The notes: a model not told the origin generated them from the sequence alone. Counted from the stretch's first letter, positions 1 through 8,573 are shown. The stretch: DNA of 41,187 nucleotides from CAYLLD01 sp964425135 (GCA_964425135.1 CAYRKW010000024.1:1-41187), one strand, 5' to 3'. Numbers and translations are program-made.

Positions 1-62
1 GGACAACCTATTGAAAGCTCACAGCTAGAGCGCCGTCCAACAAATCTGATCCTATTCTGCTC

Positions 63-158
63 GTCCGGGCTGGGCGTCATCGGTTGGTGCGGGGGGGGTG
101 CCGCGATCTGGTGGATCGGAGCGCAACACCGCAGCTAGCCGATGCACCAGCCCGGACG
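63..158. repeat. Internal inverted repeat 1 of the MITE-like element
   Basis: CGTCCGGGCTGG at 63-74 is the exact reverse complement of 147-158. The 72-base loop includes a run of eight G (91-98). It lies just inside the left terminal repeat and could form a long hairpin in single-stranded DNA or RNA. Confidence 0.65.
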
Positions 159-258
159 CCCCTTCGGGACCAGCCATGAGCGCCCCTGACCCTGCGCCCC
201 GTCACGAGCAGGTAACCACGGCGACCCGCCCGCGCCGCGGCTTGATCAGCGACGCTAT

Positions 259-355
259 AGCGTTTCCAGTTTACCTTGTACCCCTTGTTCGCTGCCTCTC
301 GCTTTGCTCGAACGCGAAAAGCGATAAGCGTTCACCTATGAAAACTGGAAACGCT
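259..355. repeat. Internal inverted repeat 2 of the MITE-like element
   Basis: AGCGTTTCCAGTTT at 259-272 is the exact reverse complement of 342-355, with a 69-base spacer. The spacer has smaller near-repeats around GCGATAAGCG (321-330). The copies face each other just inside the right terminal repeat. Confidence 0.65.
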
Positions 356-397
356 TTAATGGCTTGTCAGAATGGGTCAGATTTATTGGACGGTGCT

Positions 398-1090
398 CTA
401 AGCCCGCAACGCCTCATTCGCAAATCCCATCTGCGCAGGCACCGCGATCACCTTTTGGCCGATCATAAAAGCAAAGGCTTCCGCGCCGAACAGGCTTTGC
501 AATTGCGGATGGTCGATGTGAAGACCGCCCGTATAAGCGCCAAACGACGGCAGGATCATCCGGTGCGCATCGCATAAAAAGCAGGGGCGGGTGACCCGTG
601 CGCCCTTTGCGTGGAGTTTCATCTTGGGATGATAATGCCCCGAAATCTCCCCCGCCTCACATTTCCGCTCCGCAATATGCCGAAACGTCAGCGGCCCAGC
701 CTGAAAAACACTCACCCATGTGCCGCCCGTCTCCACCGGTCCCGGATCATGGTTGCCCGCAATCCAAATCCAACGCCGCCCGGCCATCATCGCGACCAAC
801 ATCCGCGCATCAGCAGGCATCAGACCCATTTCCGCATCCTGATCGTCAAAACTGTCGCCGAGCGAGATGACCGTCTTGGGCGACAGGTCCTCGACCTCCG
901 CGCGCAGGCGCAGCAGAGTGTCAGCGGTGTCATAGGGCGGCAGCAATGCGCCACCGCGTCGTGCAATCCGCTCCGATTTTCCCAGATGCAGATCCGAGAC
1001 GCATAAAATCCGCCGATCCGGCCACCACAGCGCACCAGAGGCGCAGGCGACAAGATGCTCGCCGTTAAAGGTGAAACTATGACTGCTCAT
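398..1090 (-). CDS. pdeM: Ligase-associated DNA damage response metallophosphoesterase PdeM
   Basis: Calcineurin-like metallophosphoesterase of 230 residues. Visible metal-binding motifs are DLH (D33, H35), GDSFDD (from G78), GNHD (112-115) and GHYH (151-154), the normal order for this superfamily. PdeM proteins are predicted endonucleases or phosphodiesterases encoded beside the ligase-associated Lhr helicase. That helicase is present at 8662-11085 on the same strand but about 7.5 kb away. The start at 1090 (MSSHSFTF) is preferred over an upstream ATG at 1135 because family members begin this way; no strong ribosome site is seen. The stop TAG is made from the TA flank plus the first base of the mobile element at 26-400. 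Confidence 0.9.
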   Translation of the reverse strand: MSSHSFTFNGEHLVACASGALWWPDRRILCVSDLHLGKSERIARRGGALLPPYDTADTLLRLRAEVEDLSPKTVISLGDSFDDQDAEMGLMPADARMLVAMMAGRRWIWIAGNHDPGPVETGGTWVSVFQAGPLTFRHIAERKCEAGEISGHYHPKMKLHAKGARVTRPCFLCDAHRMILPSFGAYTGGLHIDHPQLQSLFGAEAFAFMIGQKVIAVPAQMGFANEALRA

Positions 1091-1344
1091 AAGGCCACAT
1101 GATCCTGTTTTGTTCTTATAGGCCGTCTTACGCAACCAGAAAAGACCTTAAACCCTAACGAAAGGATAACGAAGCAGGAGAAATGGGTCCTGTCGCAAAG
1201 TTGCGCTGAGAACAAAGCTGACCCGTTGTGCAGACACAGGTATCCAGCGCGTGCTGCAAATGGGATCGTTGCGTTAACGCAATTGCCTGACGAGGATGGC
1301 ACCCATTTTTAGCTGTTCTACAACAACTTCACCTTGCAGGTCTT

Positions 1345-1369
1345 TATAATTCACATATTCATGAATTAT
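1345..1369 (+). promoter_or_regulatory. Putative ArsR operator and -10 box over the arsRC start codon
   Basis: ATAATTCA (1346-1353) and TGAATTAT (1362-1369) form a perfect inverted repeat with an 8-base spacer, as expected of an ArsR/SmtB-type operator. The right arm covers the first two bases of the ATG at 1368. A perfect TATAAT lies at 1345-1350 inside the left arm, but no good -35 box is at the right distance. If it is the -10 box, the leader is only about 10 bases, with no clear Shine-Dalgarno. A second small palindrome, GCGTTAACGC, lies upstream at 1271-1280. Nothing else stands out between 1091 and 1344. Confidence 0.6.
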
Positions 1370-2219
1370 GGAAACAACAATTCCCAGCCGCCTATCAACC
1401 CTCGGCCACCCGCAACGCCTGGCCCTGTTCCGACTGCTGATGCGCCGCTATCCCGACCGCGTTCCAGCGACCGAACTGGCGCAAGCGCTCGGGATCAAGC
1501 CCAATACGCTGTCGACCTACGTGAACGCCCTGATGCACACCGGTCTGGTGACGCAAGAACGCATCGGGACATCCCTGCGCTACGCCATCCACATGGAGGC
1601 GGCCCGCGAAACCATCGACTATCTCATTATCGACTGCTGCCGGGGCCGTCCTGACATCTGTTCGCCCGACCTTTACCCGACCCCTCTTGGTCAGACCGCC
1701 ATAAGCGATCGCAAGTTCAATGTCCTGTTCATCTGCACTGGAAATTCCGCCCGGTCGATCTTTGCTGAATCCATCCTGCGCGATATAGCGGTGGATCGGT
1801 TCTCGGCCTATTCGGCAGGCACCAAACCCCAGTCCGAATTGAACCCTCTCGCGGTTGAGGTGCTGAAACAAAAGGGCCACGACGTGTCGGTGCTGCGCTC
1901 GAAGAACATCGCCGCGTTCCAAACACCCGATGCTCCGCAGTTCGACTTTATCTTCACCGTCTGCAATCAGGCGGCAAATGAGGAATGCCCGTCTTGGCAG
2001 GGCCAGCCCGTTACCGCCTATTGGGGGCTGCCCGATCCGGTTAAGGTCGAAGGCTCTGACACGGAAAAAAGCCTTGCTTTCCACCAGACCTATGGCGTGC
2101 TGCGCAAACGGATGACGCGCTTTACCAACCTGCCCATCGCATCGCTGGATCGCATGTCCTTGCAAAAGGCCGTTGATGATCTGGGCCAATCTCAAAAACA
2201 AGGAGAACCCGCCACATGA
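1368..2219 (+). CDS. ArsR-ArsC fusion: arsenic-responsive repressor and arsenate reductase
   Basis: 283-residue two-domain protein. Residues 1-105 are an ArsR-type winged helix ending in a thiol cluster C90-C91-x6-C98, much like the Cys95/Cys96/Cys102 As(III) site known for Acidithiobacillus ferrooxidans ArsR. Residues 115-260 are a low-molecular-weight-phosphatase-type arsenate reductase. It has the P-loop CTGNSAR (C123 to R129), two downstream thiols (C199, C207) recalling the Cys82/Cys89 relay of pI258 ArsC, and WGLPDP with the likely general acid D223. The thiol layout suggests a thioredoxin-coupled reductase (inference). It is first in the operon; its stop overlaps the next start. As(III) made by the reductase half could release the repressor half from the operator at 1346-1369. 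Confidence 0.9.
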   Translation: METTIPSRLSTLGHPQRLALFRLLMRRYPDRVPATELAQALGIKPNTLSTYVNALMHTGLVTQERIGTSLRYAIHMEAARETIDYLIIDCCRGRPDICSPDLYPTPLGQTAISDRKFNVLFICTGNSARSIFAESILRDIAVDRFSAYSAGTKPQSELNPLAVEVLKQKGHDVSVLRSKNIAAFQTPDAPQFDFIFTVCNQAANEECPSWQGQPVTAYWGLPDPVKVEGSDTEKSLAFHQTYGVLRKRMTRFTNLPIASLDRMSLQKAVDDLGQSQKQGEPAT

Positions 2220-3214
2220 GCGTCTACGCCCTGAATGGCCTCGGCCGTATTGGTAAACTTGCCCTCAAACCACTGCTCGCGCGCGGTGCGCAAATCGCCT
2301 GGATCAACGATGCTGTCGGCGATCCCGAGATGCACGCGCATTTGCTGGAATTCGACACGGTACATGGACGCTGGGACGCGGATTTCGCCCATGATGCGGA
2401 AAGTGTGACCATTGATGGCACCCGGATCCCCTTCATCGGAACCCGCGACATTGCGGACCTGCCGCTGGATGGCGTCGATGTGGTGATCGACTGCACGGGT
2501 GTTTTCAAAACGGAAGCCACGCTCGCGCCATATTTTGAAGCTGGTGTGAAGAAGATTGTCGTATCGGCACCTGTGAAGGATGGCGATGCGGCGAACATCG
2601 TTTATGGGGTGAACCACGATATCTACGATCCTGCAACGCACCGGATCGTCACTGCTGCAAGCTGCACCACCAACTGCTTGGCCCCGGTCGTGAAAGTGAT
2701 CCACGAAAGTCTCGGCATCAAGCACGGCTCGATCACCACGATCCACAATGTGACGAACACCCAGACCATTGTAGACCGTCCTGCCAAGGACCTGCGCCGC
2801 GCACGCTCGGCGCTGAACTCATTGGTCCCGACAACGACGGGCAGTGCGACGGCCATCACGCTGATTTACCCTGAACTGACGGGCCGTCTGAACGGCCACG
2901 CCGTCCGCGTTCCGCTCTTGAACGCATCGCTGACCGACTGTGTGTTTGAGGTCGCGCGCGAGACGACCGCAGAAGAGGTCAATGCCTTGTTCAAAGCGGC
3001 TTCAGAAGGCCCGCTCGCCGGTATCCTCGGCTATGAGGAACGCCCGCTGGTCTCGACCGATTATACCAACGACGAACGCTCAAGCATCGTCGATGCGCTC
3101 TCCACAATGGTGATCAACGGAACGCAGGTTAAAGTCTACGCCTGGTATGACAATGAAATGGGGTATGCCCATCGCCTCATCGATGTAGCGGTGATGGTCG
3201 GGGATAGTCTGTGA
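2216..3214 (+). CDS. ArsJ-associated glyceraldehyde-3-phosphate dehydrogenase
   Basis: 332-residue GAPDH with an N-terminal Rossmann motif NGLGRIG (residues 7-13), catalytic Cys150 in SCTTN and His177. The ATG overlaps the arsRC stop (ATGA), and its own stop overlaps the arsJ start, so the three genes are translationally coupled. In arsJ operons this enzyme uses arsenate instead of phosphate and makes unstable 1-arseno-3-phosphoglycerate, which ArsJ exports. Position between arsRC and arsJ, rather than in a glycolytic cluster, is the reason for assigning the arsenic role. Sequence alone cannot exclude ordinary GAPDH activity. Confidence 0.93.
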   Translation: MSVYALNGLGRIGKLALKPLLARGAQIAWINDAVGDPEMHAHLLEFDTVHGRWDADFAHDAESVTIDGTRIPFIGTRDIADLPLDGVDVVIDCTGVFKTEATLAPYFEAGVKKIVVSAPVKDGDAANIVYGVNHDIYDPATHRIVTAASCTTNCLAPVVKVIHESLGIKHGSITTIHNVTNTQTIVDRPAKDLRRARSALNSLVPTTTGSATAITLIYPELTGRLNGHAVRVPLLNASLTDCVFEVARETTAEEVNALFKAASEGPLAGILGYEERPLVSTDYTNDERSSIVDALSTMVINGTQVKVYAWYDNEMGYAHRLIDVAVMVGDSL

Positions 3215-4497
3215 GCGAAAGCAATACCCGTCCCGAAGGTTTGTCGGCCTATATCACCGTCACGGCGGCCTATTGGGCGTTTATGCTCACCGACGGAGCA
3301 CTGCGGATGCTGGTGCTGCTGCATTTCCACACGCTGGGCTTCAGCCCTGTGCAACTGGCCTATCTCTTCATACTCTACGAAATCGCCGGTATGGTCACCA
3401 ATTTGACCGCTGGCTGGATTGCAGCGCGGTTTGGCCTGACCTCGACCCTCTATGCGGGGCTGGGCATTCAAGTGCTAGCGCTTCTGGCGCTGACACAAAC
3501 GGACCCGACCTGGGCCATCGGAGCCTCGGTCACCTTCGTGATGCTGGTACAGGGGGCAAGCGGCGTGGCCAAGGACCTGGCCAAGATGTCCTCCAAGTCT
3601 GCGGTCAAGATATTGGCACCGAAGGAAGGGGACGGATTGTTCCGTTGGGTGGCCCTCCTGACAGGCTCGAAGAACGCGATAAAAGGTCTCGGATTTCTTC
3701 TCGGAGCCGCGCTCCTTGCAACGCTCGGGTTCCAAGCTGCAGTGCTGAGCATGGCTGCTGTTCTCTTCGTCATCCTCGTGGCGGTGCTGATTGCGATGCC
3801 TGCGGGCCTGCCAAAAGGACGGAAGGGTGCGAAGTTTTCCGAAGTCTTCTCGAAATCTGCCAATGTGAATTGGCTGTCGCTGGCACGGGCGTTGCTGTTC
3901 GGCGCACGGGACGTGTGGTTTGTCGTGGGCATTCCGATCTATTTCTACACGGTTTTGTCGGACGGCACGGCGGAAGGTAATCGCACCACGTTCTTCCAGA
4001 TCGGCACATTTATGGCGATCTGGGTCATTCTCTACGGGGCCGTGCAAGCTGCCACGCCGCGATTGCTGCGGTCCAGCACCCGCAATGAAGCACAATTGAT
4101 CGGCGCTGCGCGAAACTGGGCATGGGCTTTGGCAGTCGTACTGGCCACACTGACCACCGCGGCGTGGGTCGCTTCCGAACCACAAACGTGGCTCACCATA
4201 TGTCTGGTGCTCGGTCTGCTCGCATTCGGGGGACTGTTCGCTGTGAACTCGGCACTGCATTCATATCTGATCCTGGCATTCACCCAAGCTGAACGGGTCA
4301 CGATGGATGTGGGGTTCTACTACATGGCCAACGCGGGCGGGCGTTTGACAGGCACCGTTCTGTCAGGTCTGACCTATCAGGTTGGCGGACTGACCCTTAT
4401 GCTGGGCACGGCGACCGCAATGGTGGCAATCGCAGCCGTCACCGCAGGTTGTTTGAAACCCGGCTTGAGTGCGGTTGCGAAACCCCACAAATCATAG
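3211..4497 (+). CDS. arsJ: Organoarsenical efflux MFS transporter ArsJ
   Basis: 428-residue polytopic membrane protein of the major facilitator type, with about ten to twelve hydrophobic segments. ArsJ exports 1-arseno-3-phosphoglycerate, which decays to arsenate outside the cell. The start is GTG, overlapping the GAPDH stop (GTGA). The gene is intact and stops one base before the assembly gap, so downstream operon members such as further ars genes could be missing from view. Confidence 0.92.
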   Translation: MSESNTRPEGLSAYITVTAAYWAFMLTDGALRMLVLLHFHTLGFSPVQLAYLFILYEIAGMVTNLTAGWIAARFGLTSTLYAGLGIQVLALLALTQTDPTWAIGASVTFVMLVQGASGVAKDLAKMSSKSAVKILAPKEGDGLFRWVALLTGSKNAIKGLGFLLGAALLATLGFQAAVLSMAAVLFVILVAVLIAMPAGLPKGRKGAKFSEVFSKSANVNWLSLARALLFGARDVWFVVGIPIYFYTVLSDGTAEGNRTTFFQIGTFMAIWVILYGAVQAATPRLLRSSTRNEAQLIGAARNWAWALAVVLATLTTAAWVASEPQTWLTICLVLGLLAFGGLFAVNSALHSYLILAFTQAERVTMDVGFYYMANAGGRLTGTVLSGLTYQVGGLTLMLGTATAMVAIAAVTAGCLKPGLSAVAKPHKS

Positions 4498-4498
4498 C

Positions 4499-4598
4499 NN
4501 NNNNNNNNNNNNNNNNNNNNNNNNNNNNNNNNNNNNNNNNNNNNNNNNNNNNNNNNNNNNNNNNNNNNNNNNNNNNNNNNNNNNNNNNNNNNNNNNNN
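4499..4598. other. Assembly gap (100 N)
   Basis: A run of exactly 100 N, the conventional length for a gap of unknown size. Contig ends at such gaps often mark repeats or insertion sequences. The ars operon and pdeM (left) and everything to the right are linked only by scaffolding. Confidence 0.98.
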
Positions 4599-4772
4599 AC
4601 ATTCGCCGCACGGCGAGTTCGCAGGCACTGGGCTTCCCGAGCCATCAAATATGCCCGGCCCACAAACGCCTTTCGCTCAAGATCGTTGATGTTGCAGTGC
4701 GGCCCGCCGAAACTGCCAGTCTTTGCATCTGTAAAGTGGGACCAACTAAGGAGATGGTCGACAATCTCCGCA
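4599..4772. other. Unassigned sequence beside the gap, possible gene fragment
   Basis: Between the gap and the DUF3604 stop. A minus-strand frame stays open from about 4772 into the gap (containing NDLERKAFVGRAYLMAREAQ), so this could be the 5' part of a gene following the DUF3604 gene. Plus-strand frames are open as well. I do not recognise a family, and there is no clear start codon or ribosome site. Confidence 0.2.
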
Positions 4773-6065
4773 TCAGTCCCGAAACAGATAAATCGGGCTC
4801 GTCCACACCTGATTGCCGTCCTCAAGCGTCGCGCAAATCCAGACTGGCGTGTCACCTGTTGCAGCCACGAATAGGCTTTCCCGAAGCGTGATGCGGCGGG
4901 GCAACGGCGTGTCCGGAAGACGTTGAACGCTCAGCTTGCGGGCCAGCCCCCCTGCATCGTGTACGAAAGGCTCCAACCCGATATCGGAAAGCGGCAAGGA
5001 AATGTCGCCAAGGTTCGTCAGGATATCGAGCGACCTTTCCTGTCCGTCCTCGATGGTCTCCAACCACATATCGAAACCCATCATGTTGCCTGTCGTGATC
5101 GAGTTCCAGACAACTGCGGCAGAGCCGGTCTGCTCCAGCAGCGCCTCATGGTTGAGCTTGTTGACGGGCTGGAACCTGTTGATCCTTGCGCCGCGCAAAT
5201 TGGCGCGGCCGCGCCAGTTGGTGTCACGCCCGCGGCCACGGTACTCTGCCCCTGACCACATCAAACGGATCCGATCGCCCAAGTCACCGCCGTTGTAGGG
5301 ACGGTGTGTGGACAGAATCTGCGACCCGGCGCGCAGTTCAAGGCTGACGATACCCACGGGTGCTTCAACCGTGACGTCGATTTCCGCCTTGTCGCCATTG
5401 ATCCGAACGATATCGCCCAGCGTGCAGCGTGTGGCAATCTCCGTTGTGGTGTCAGGCACGGCCTCAGGGTTGCGATGGTAGAGCGTCCCACCCTTGTCCA
5501 GTTCAGCCGAGACATCAACAAAGACACGCGGACCGGTGGTTCCATATGTATGCCGACGGCGGATGGCCTCGAAAATCGCGGGCCGGGTGTTTTCATTCGT
5601 GACAAAACAGGTCAGCCCGCCATAGGCCCCGAAACGCGCTGCACCGGGATAGCTGGCGCCGGGTCGGCCCTTGTGGCCATCGCTGTTGCAGACCACACCG
5701 ACACGGCGACGCAAGGGGAAACCATCAGTCAAAATCCATTCGAAGCTGCCCCAAGCCGAATGCATCTCTACTGCCGCTTCAAGCTTGGGATCGTGGTCGT
5801 AAAAGATATTGGCGTAACGCCCGCCGACATGGGCATACATTACCGCATCTGTTGGCTCATGGTGCAGTTTCGCGTAAAGATCGGTCAGCGTGTGGGCATC
5901 GTTTGACGCATCCGACCGGTCTTCGACCAGCGCGTGAGAGCAGCGATAGATCGGCGCGCCTTCCTCGGCGTAGAACACATTGTGATCGCCACCCACCGCA
6001 GTATTGCCCGACCATTCGTAGCCGGGAAGAACGGTAAAGCGCAGATTGCCTTCGGGCGGAGCCAC
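4773..6065 (-). pseudogene. DUF3604 protein, 5'-truncated
   Basis: About 430 residues matching the C-terminal part of DUF3604 proteins: LPGYEWSGNTAVGGDHNVFY near the start, then HVGGRYAN, EMHSAWGSFEW, VVCNSDGHKGRPGASYPG, and a beta-rich C-terminus ending TSPIYLFRD. Family members are usually 600 residues or more and carry a long N-terminal part before this block, which is absent. Homology begins at about 6050, exactly where the truncated tctB begins on the other strand. A GTG at 6065 could start translation, but the product would lack the N-terminal half. DUF3604 function is poorly known; the His/Asp-rich blocks suggest a PHP-like metal-dependent fold (inference). Confidence 0.8.
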
Positions 6066-6291
6066 CCGCGCGGTCGGCCTGCAACTGGCGGTCTGGACAG
6101 CCCTCGCAACAGTCGTCTTTCTGCTTCTGAGCTATGTTGGCTTTGTTGCTGCCGCCGCTTTCAGCGTCATCGCCGGGGCTGTTGTCGCGCGCTATCGCCG
6201 CAGGCCCTGGCTGGTTTTGCTTCTTGCAGTCGGGCTGCCGACCTTCCTCGAATGGGGAGTCTGGTCGCTCTTTTTCATAGAATTGCCTTAG
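6046..6291 (+). pseudogene. TctB-family small membrane subunit, 5'-truncated
   Basis: At most 81 residues from a TTG at 6046, with hydrophobic segments covering roughly LAVWTALATVVFLLLSYVGF, a second one after it, and PWLVLLLAVGLPTFLEWGVW. This matches the C-terminal half of TctB, the small membrane subunit of tripartite tricarboxylate transporters, normally about 150 residues with four membrane spans. The N-terminal half is missing, and upstream sequence belongs to the DUF3604 fragment on the other strand. tctA follows after 9 bases, the normal tctB-tctA order. Confidence 0.75.
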
Positions 6292-6300
6292 GGATCAGCC

Positions 6301-7794
6301 ATGCTGGAACAAATTCTTGGTGCCTTCGAGGCGGCCTTCACCCTCTACAACCTGATCGCGATTGCCGGCGGTGTTGCGCTTGGCATTGTTATCGGGGCGA
6401 TCCCGGGCCTGGGCAGCATCACCGCGATGGCCATTCTGATCCCGGTGACATTCTACATGGCGCCGCTGGCCGCGATCGCCTTTCTGGTCGGGGTCAACAA
6501 GGGGGGCACCTCGGGCGGGGCCATTCCCTCAATTCTGCTCAACAGCCCCGGAACGCCAGAAGCAGCCGCGACCGCGCTCGATGGCCATCCAATGGCCAAA
6601 AGAGGTGAAGCCAAGCGGGCACTGAAATTCGCGATCTTCTCTTCTGTCACGGGCGACATGATTTCCGACGTGCTGCTGATCGTGCTGGTGGTCCCTTTCG
6701 CCGCAATCGCCCTGCAATTCGGACCCTTCGAATACACCTCGGTCCTGCTTTTTGCCTTTGCTTTGCTCGCCGGGATTACGGGCGATTCGCCGCTCAAAGG
6801 CACCATCGCAATCTTTCTGGGCGTGTTCCTGTCCACTATCGGTCTTGATCCGGTTCACAGCACGCAGCGGATGACCTTCGGGGAAGTCCACCTTTATGAC
6901 GGTATCGCGCTCACCGCTCTGGCCATCGGGTCGCTCGCGCTGGCGTCGGTCTTGGTGGAGATCATCGACCTTGGCCAGCGCCGCGGCAAGGAGAGCTTTG
7001 TCACCGAGCAGCCGAAACGCGGAGCCAAGACGGCGCTGCCGTTCGCTGAGTTTTTTTCTTACTGGAAAACAGTGATCCGCAGTGCCCTGATAGGCTCAGG
7101 TGTCGGAATGCTTCCGGGTCTCGGCGTCACGCTGGCTGCTTTCCTTTCCTACGGGGCCGCCAGACGGGCGTCTCCAAATGGCGCAAATTTCGGCAAGGGC
7201 GAACCCGAAGGCATCATCGCCACCGAGGCTGCAAACAGCGCAGTGGTGGGAGCAAACCTCGTCCCTACCCTTGCTTTGGGGATACCTGGCAATATCGCCG
7301 CTGCGCTTTTGATTGGCGCGTTGGTGATGCATGGCATCGTGCCGGGGCCTTTTATGCTAACGATGCATGGCGAGCTTATATATGCGTTGTTCGCATCCAT
7401 GATCATCGCCAATTTCATCCACCTGCTGATCGGGCGCGCGGGTGTAGATCTCTGGGTGCACTTCGCAACCATCCCGCGCGGGTTGATCCTCCCGCCGGTC
7501 CTGATGTTCTGCATCATCGGTGTCTACCTGCCCTCGCAATCGCTGTGGGACGTGGGCTTCATGCTGGTTTTCGCAGGCGTCGGCATCGTAATGATCCGCA
7601 CCGGGTTTTCCATTGTCTGCCTTGTCATCGGCTTCCTGCTTGGCGATCTGTTCGAGACGTCGCTGCGCCAGACTCTGCTTTTGTATAACGGCAACTATGG
7701 CGAAGCTTTGCAGAGCCCGGTCGCGATGTTATTCCTTCTGCTCACAGCGGGGACGGTTGTTCGAAGCTTCGTGAAGAGCCGAAAATCAAGGTAG
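6301..7794 (+). CDS. Tripartite tricarboxylate transporter large permease TctA
   Basis: 497 residues, full length for TctA, with about twelve hydrophobic segments and the glycine-rich blocks GAIPGLGSITAM, NKGGTSGGAIPSILLNSPGT and GMLPGLGVTLAAF typical of the family. It forms the main channel of a secondary importer that works with TctB and a periplasmic binding protein TctC to take up carboxylates. Here tctB is truncated and no tctC is visible, so the system is probably not functional unless other subunits are supplied elsewhere. It ends 2 bases before the GntR gene, suggesting one transcript. Confidence 0.93.
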   Translation: MLEQILGAFEAAFTLYNLIAIAGGVALGIVIGAIPGLGSITAMAILIPVTFYMAPLAAIAFLVGVNKGGTSGGAIPSILLNSPGTPEAAATALDGHPMAKRGEAKRALKFAIFSSVTGDMISDVLLIVLVVPFAAIALQFGPFEYTSVLLFAFALLAGITGDSPLKGTIAIFLGVFLSTIGLDPVHSTQRMTFGEVHLYDGIALTALAIGSLALASVLVEIIDLGQRRGKESFVTEQPKRGAKTALPFAEFFSYWKTVIRSALIGSGVGMLPGLGVTLAAFLSYGAARRASPNGANFGKGEPEGIIATEAANSAVVGANLVPTLALGIPGNIAAALLIGALVMHGIVPGPFMLTMHGELIYALFASMIIANFIHLLIGRAGVDLWVHFATIPRGLILPPVLMFCIIGVYLPSQSLWDVGFMLVFAGVGIVMIRTGFSIVCLVIGFLLGDLFETSLRQTLLLYNGNYGEALQSPVAMLFLLLTAGTVVRSFVKSRKSR

Positions 7795-7796
7795 GT

Positions 7797-8573
7797 GTGA
7801 GCTTGCTGATCAAAGAAGAAGACAAGACACTCAGTCTGCTACAGGACTATCTGTCAAAAGAATTGGCGGTCGCAGGCGCGACCAAACGCAGCGCACTGCG
7901 CACGGCAATCGTCTATGCGATCAACTCCGGCGATCTCGTGGCTGGCCAGCGCTTGCCACCCGAAACCATCTTGGCCGAGTCCCTTGGTGTGAGCGTTGGA
8001 ACAGTCCAGGCTGCGCTTGGTCAGGTGCAGGATCTGGGCCTGATAGAACGCCGGCGCGGTGACGGAACCCGTGTCAGGCAAGGGCACGGGGAGTTCGGCC
8101 CCGGCGTGTGGCATTTCAGGATGTACAATCTGGCGACCGGCGAACCCGCACGGATCATCCACCAGGAAATCGAGATAACGTCCACCGACACCAGCGGCCC
8201 CTGGAGCGATCATCTCGGTGTTGGCAAGGACTATACGGCGATACGTCGTTCTATTGAACTGACCGGCGGTCTTCGGATCGGCGCCGAAATGATGTTGGAT
8301 GCGGACTTTGTTTCAGCACGGTCGATTTCGCCAGGCTCCCTGCGGCTGGCCAACCTGCGCACAGTGCTCGAAGAAAAGCTGCAGGTTACAACGATGCGCG
8401 TCTCTCATTTGGTCCGCCGAGAACGGATAAATTCTCGGACGTCCGCGCTCTACCGGCTGGATTTTGATATCGACATCCAGGTCGTGGAGGCACGAACCCA
8501 TCTCGCCGACAACAGGCCTTTCTACTTCCAGACGATCTATGCGCCAGCCGATCAGGTTGCGCTGGAATTCTGA
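7797..8573 (+). CDS. GntR-family transcriptional regulator
   Basis: 258 residues. A GntR-type winged helix lies at about 31-95 (AINSGDLVAGQRLPPETILA, then ESLGVSVGTVQAALG and an ERRRGDGTRVR wing), followed by an effector domain of about 150 residues resembling the UTRA type. The start is GTG 2 bases after the tctA stop. The likely role is local control of the tctA/DUF3604 cassette by its substrate (inference from position). It ends convergently with the helicase gene, with 88 bases between; that stretch holds no clear terminator. Confidence 0.85.
   Translation: MSLLIKEEDKTLSLLQDYLSKELAVAGATKRSALRTAIVYAINSGDLVAGQRLPPETILAESLGVSVGTVQAALGQVQDLGLIERRRGDGTRVRQGHGEFGPGVWHFRMYNLATGEPARIIHQEIEITSTDTSGPWSDHLGVGKDYTAIRRSIELTGGLRIGAEMMLDADFVSARSISPGSLRLANLRTVLEEKLQVTTMRVSHLVRRERINSRTSALYRLDFDIDIQVVEARTHLADNRPFYFQTIYAPADQVALEF

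Larger units (their letters stand above)
26..400. mobile_element. MITE-like element with imperfect TIRs and TA flanks
   Basis: The left end (26-59) and the reverse complement of the right end (368-400) match over about 34 bases with three mismatches and one single-base gap. Both begin TAGAGC followed by RCCGTCCAA. Each end is bordered by TA (26-27 and 399-400), as expected for a TA target duplication of the IS630/Tc1-mariner kind. The interior of about 371 bp has no convincing gene and holds two further inverted repeats, so it looks like a non-autonomous miniature element or a deleted IS. The right end touches the pdeM stop codon. The family is not identified; only one copy is visible here. 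Confidence 0.7.

Noticed and set aside
4439..4874. Reading frames running through the N gap
   Set aside because: They translate unknown bases and cannot be taken as real continuous genes.
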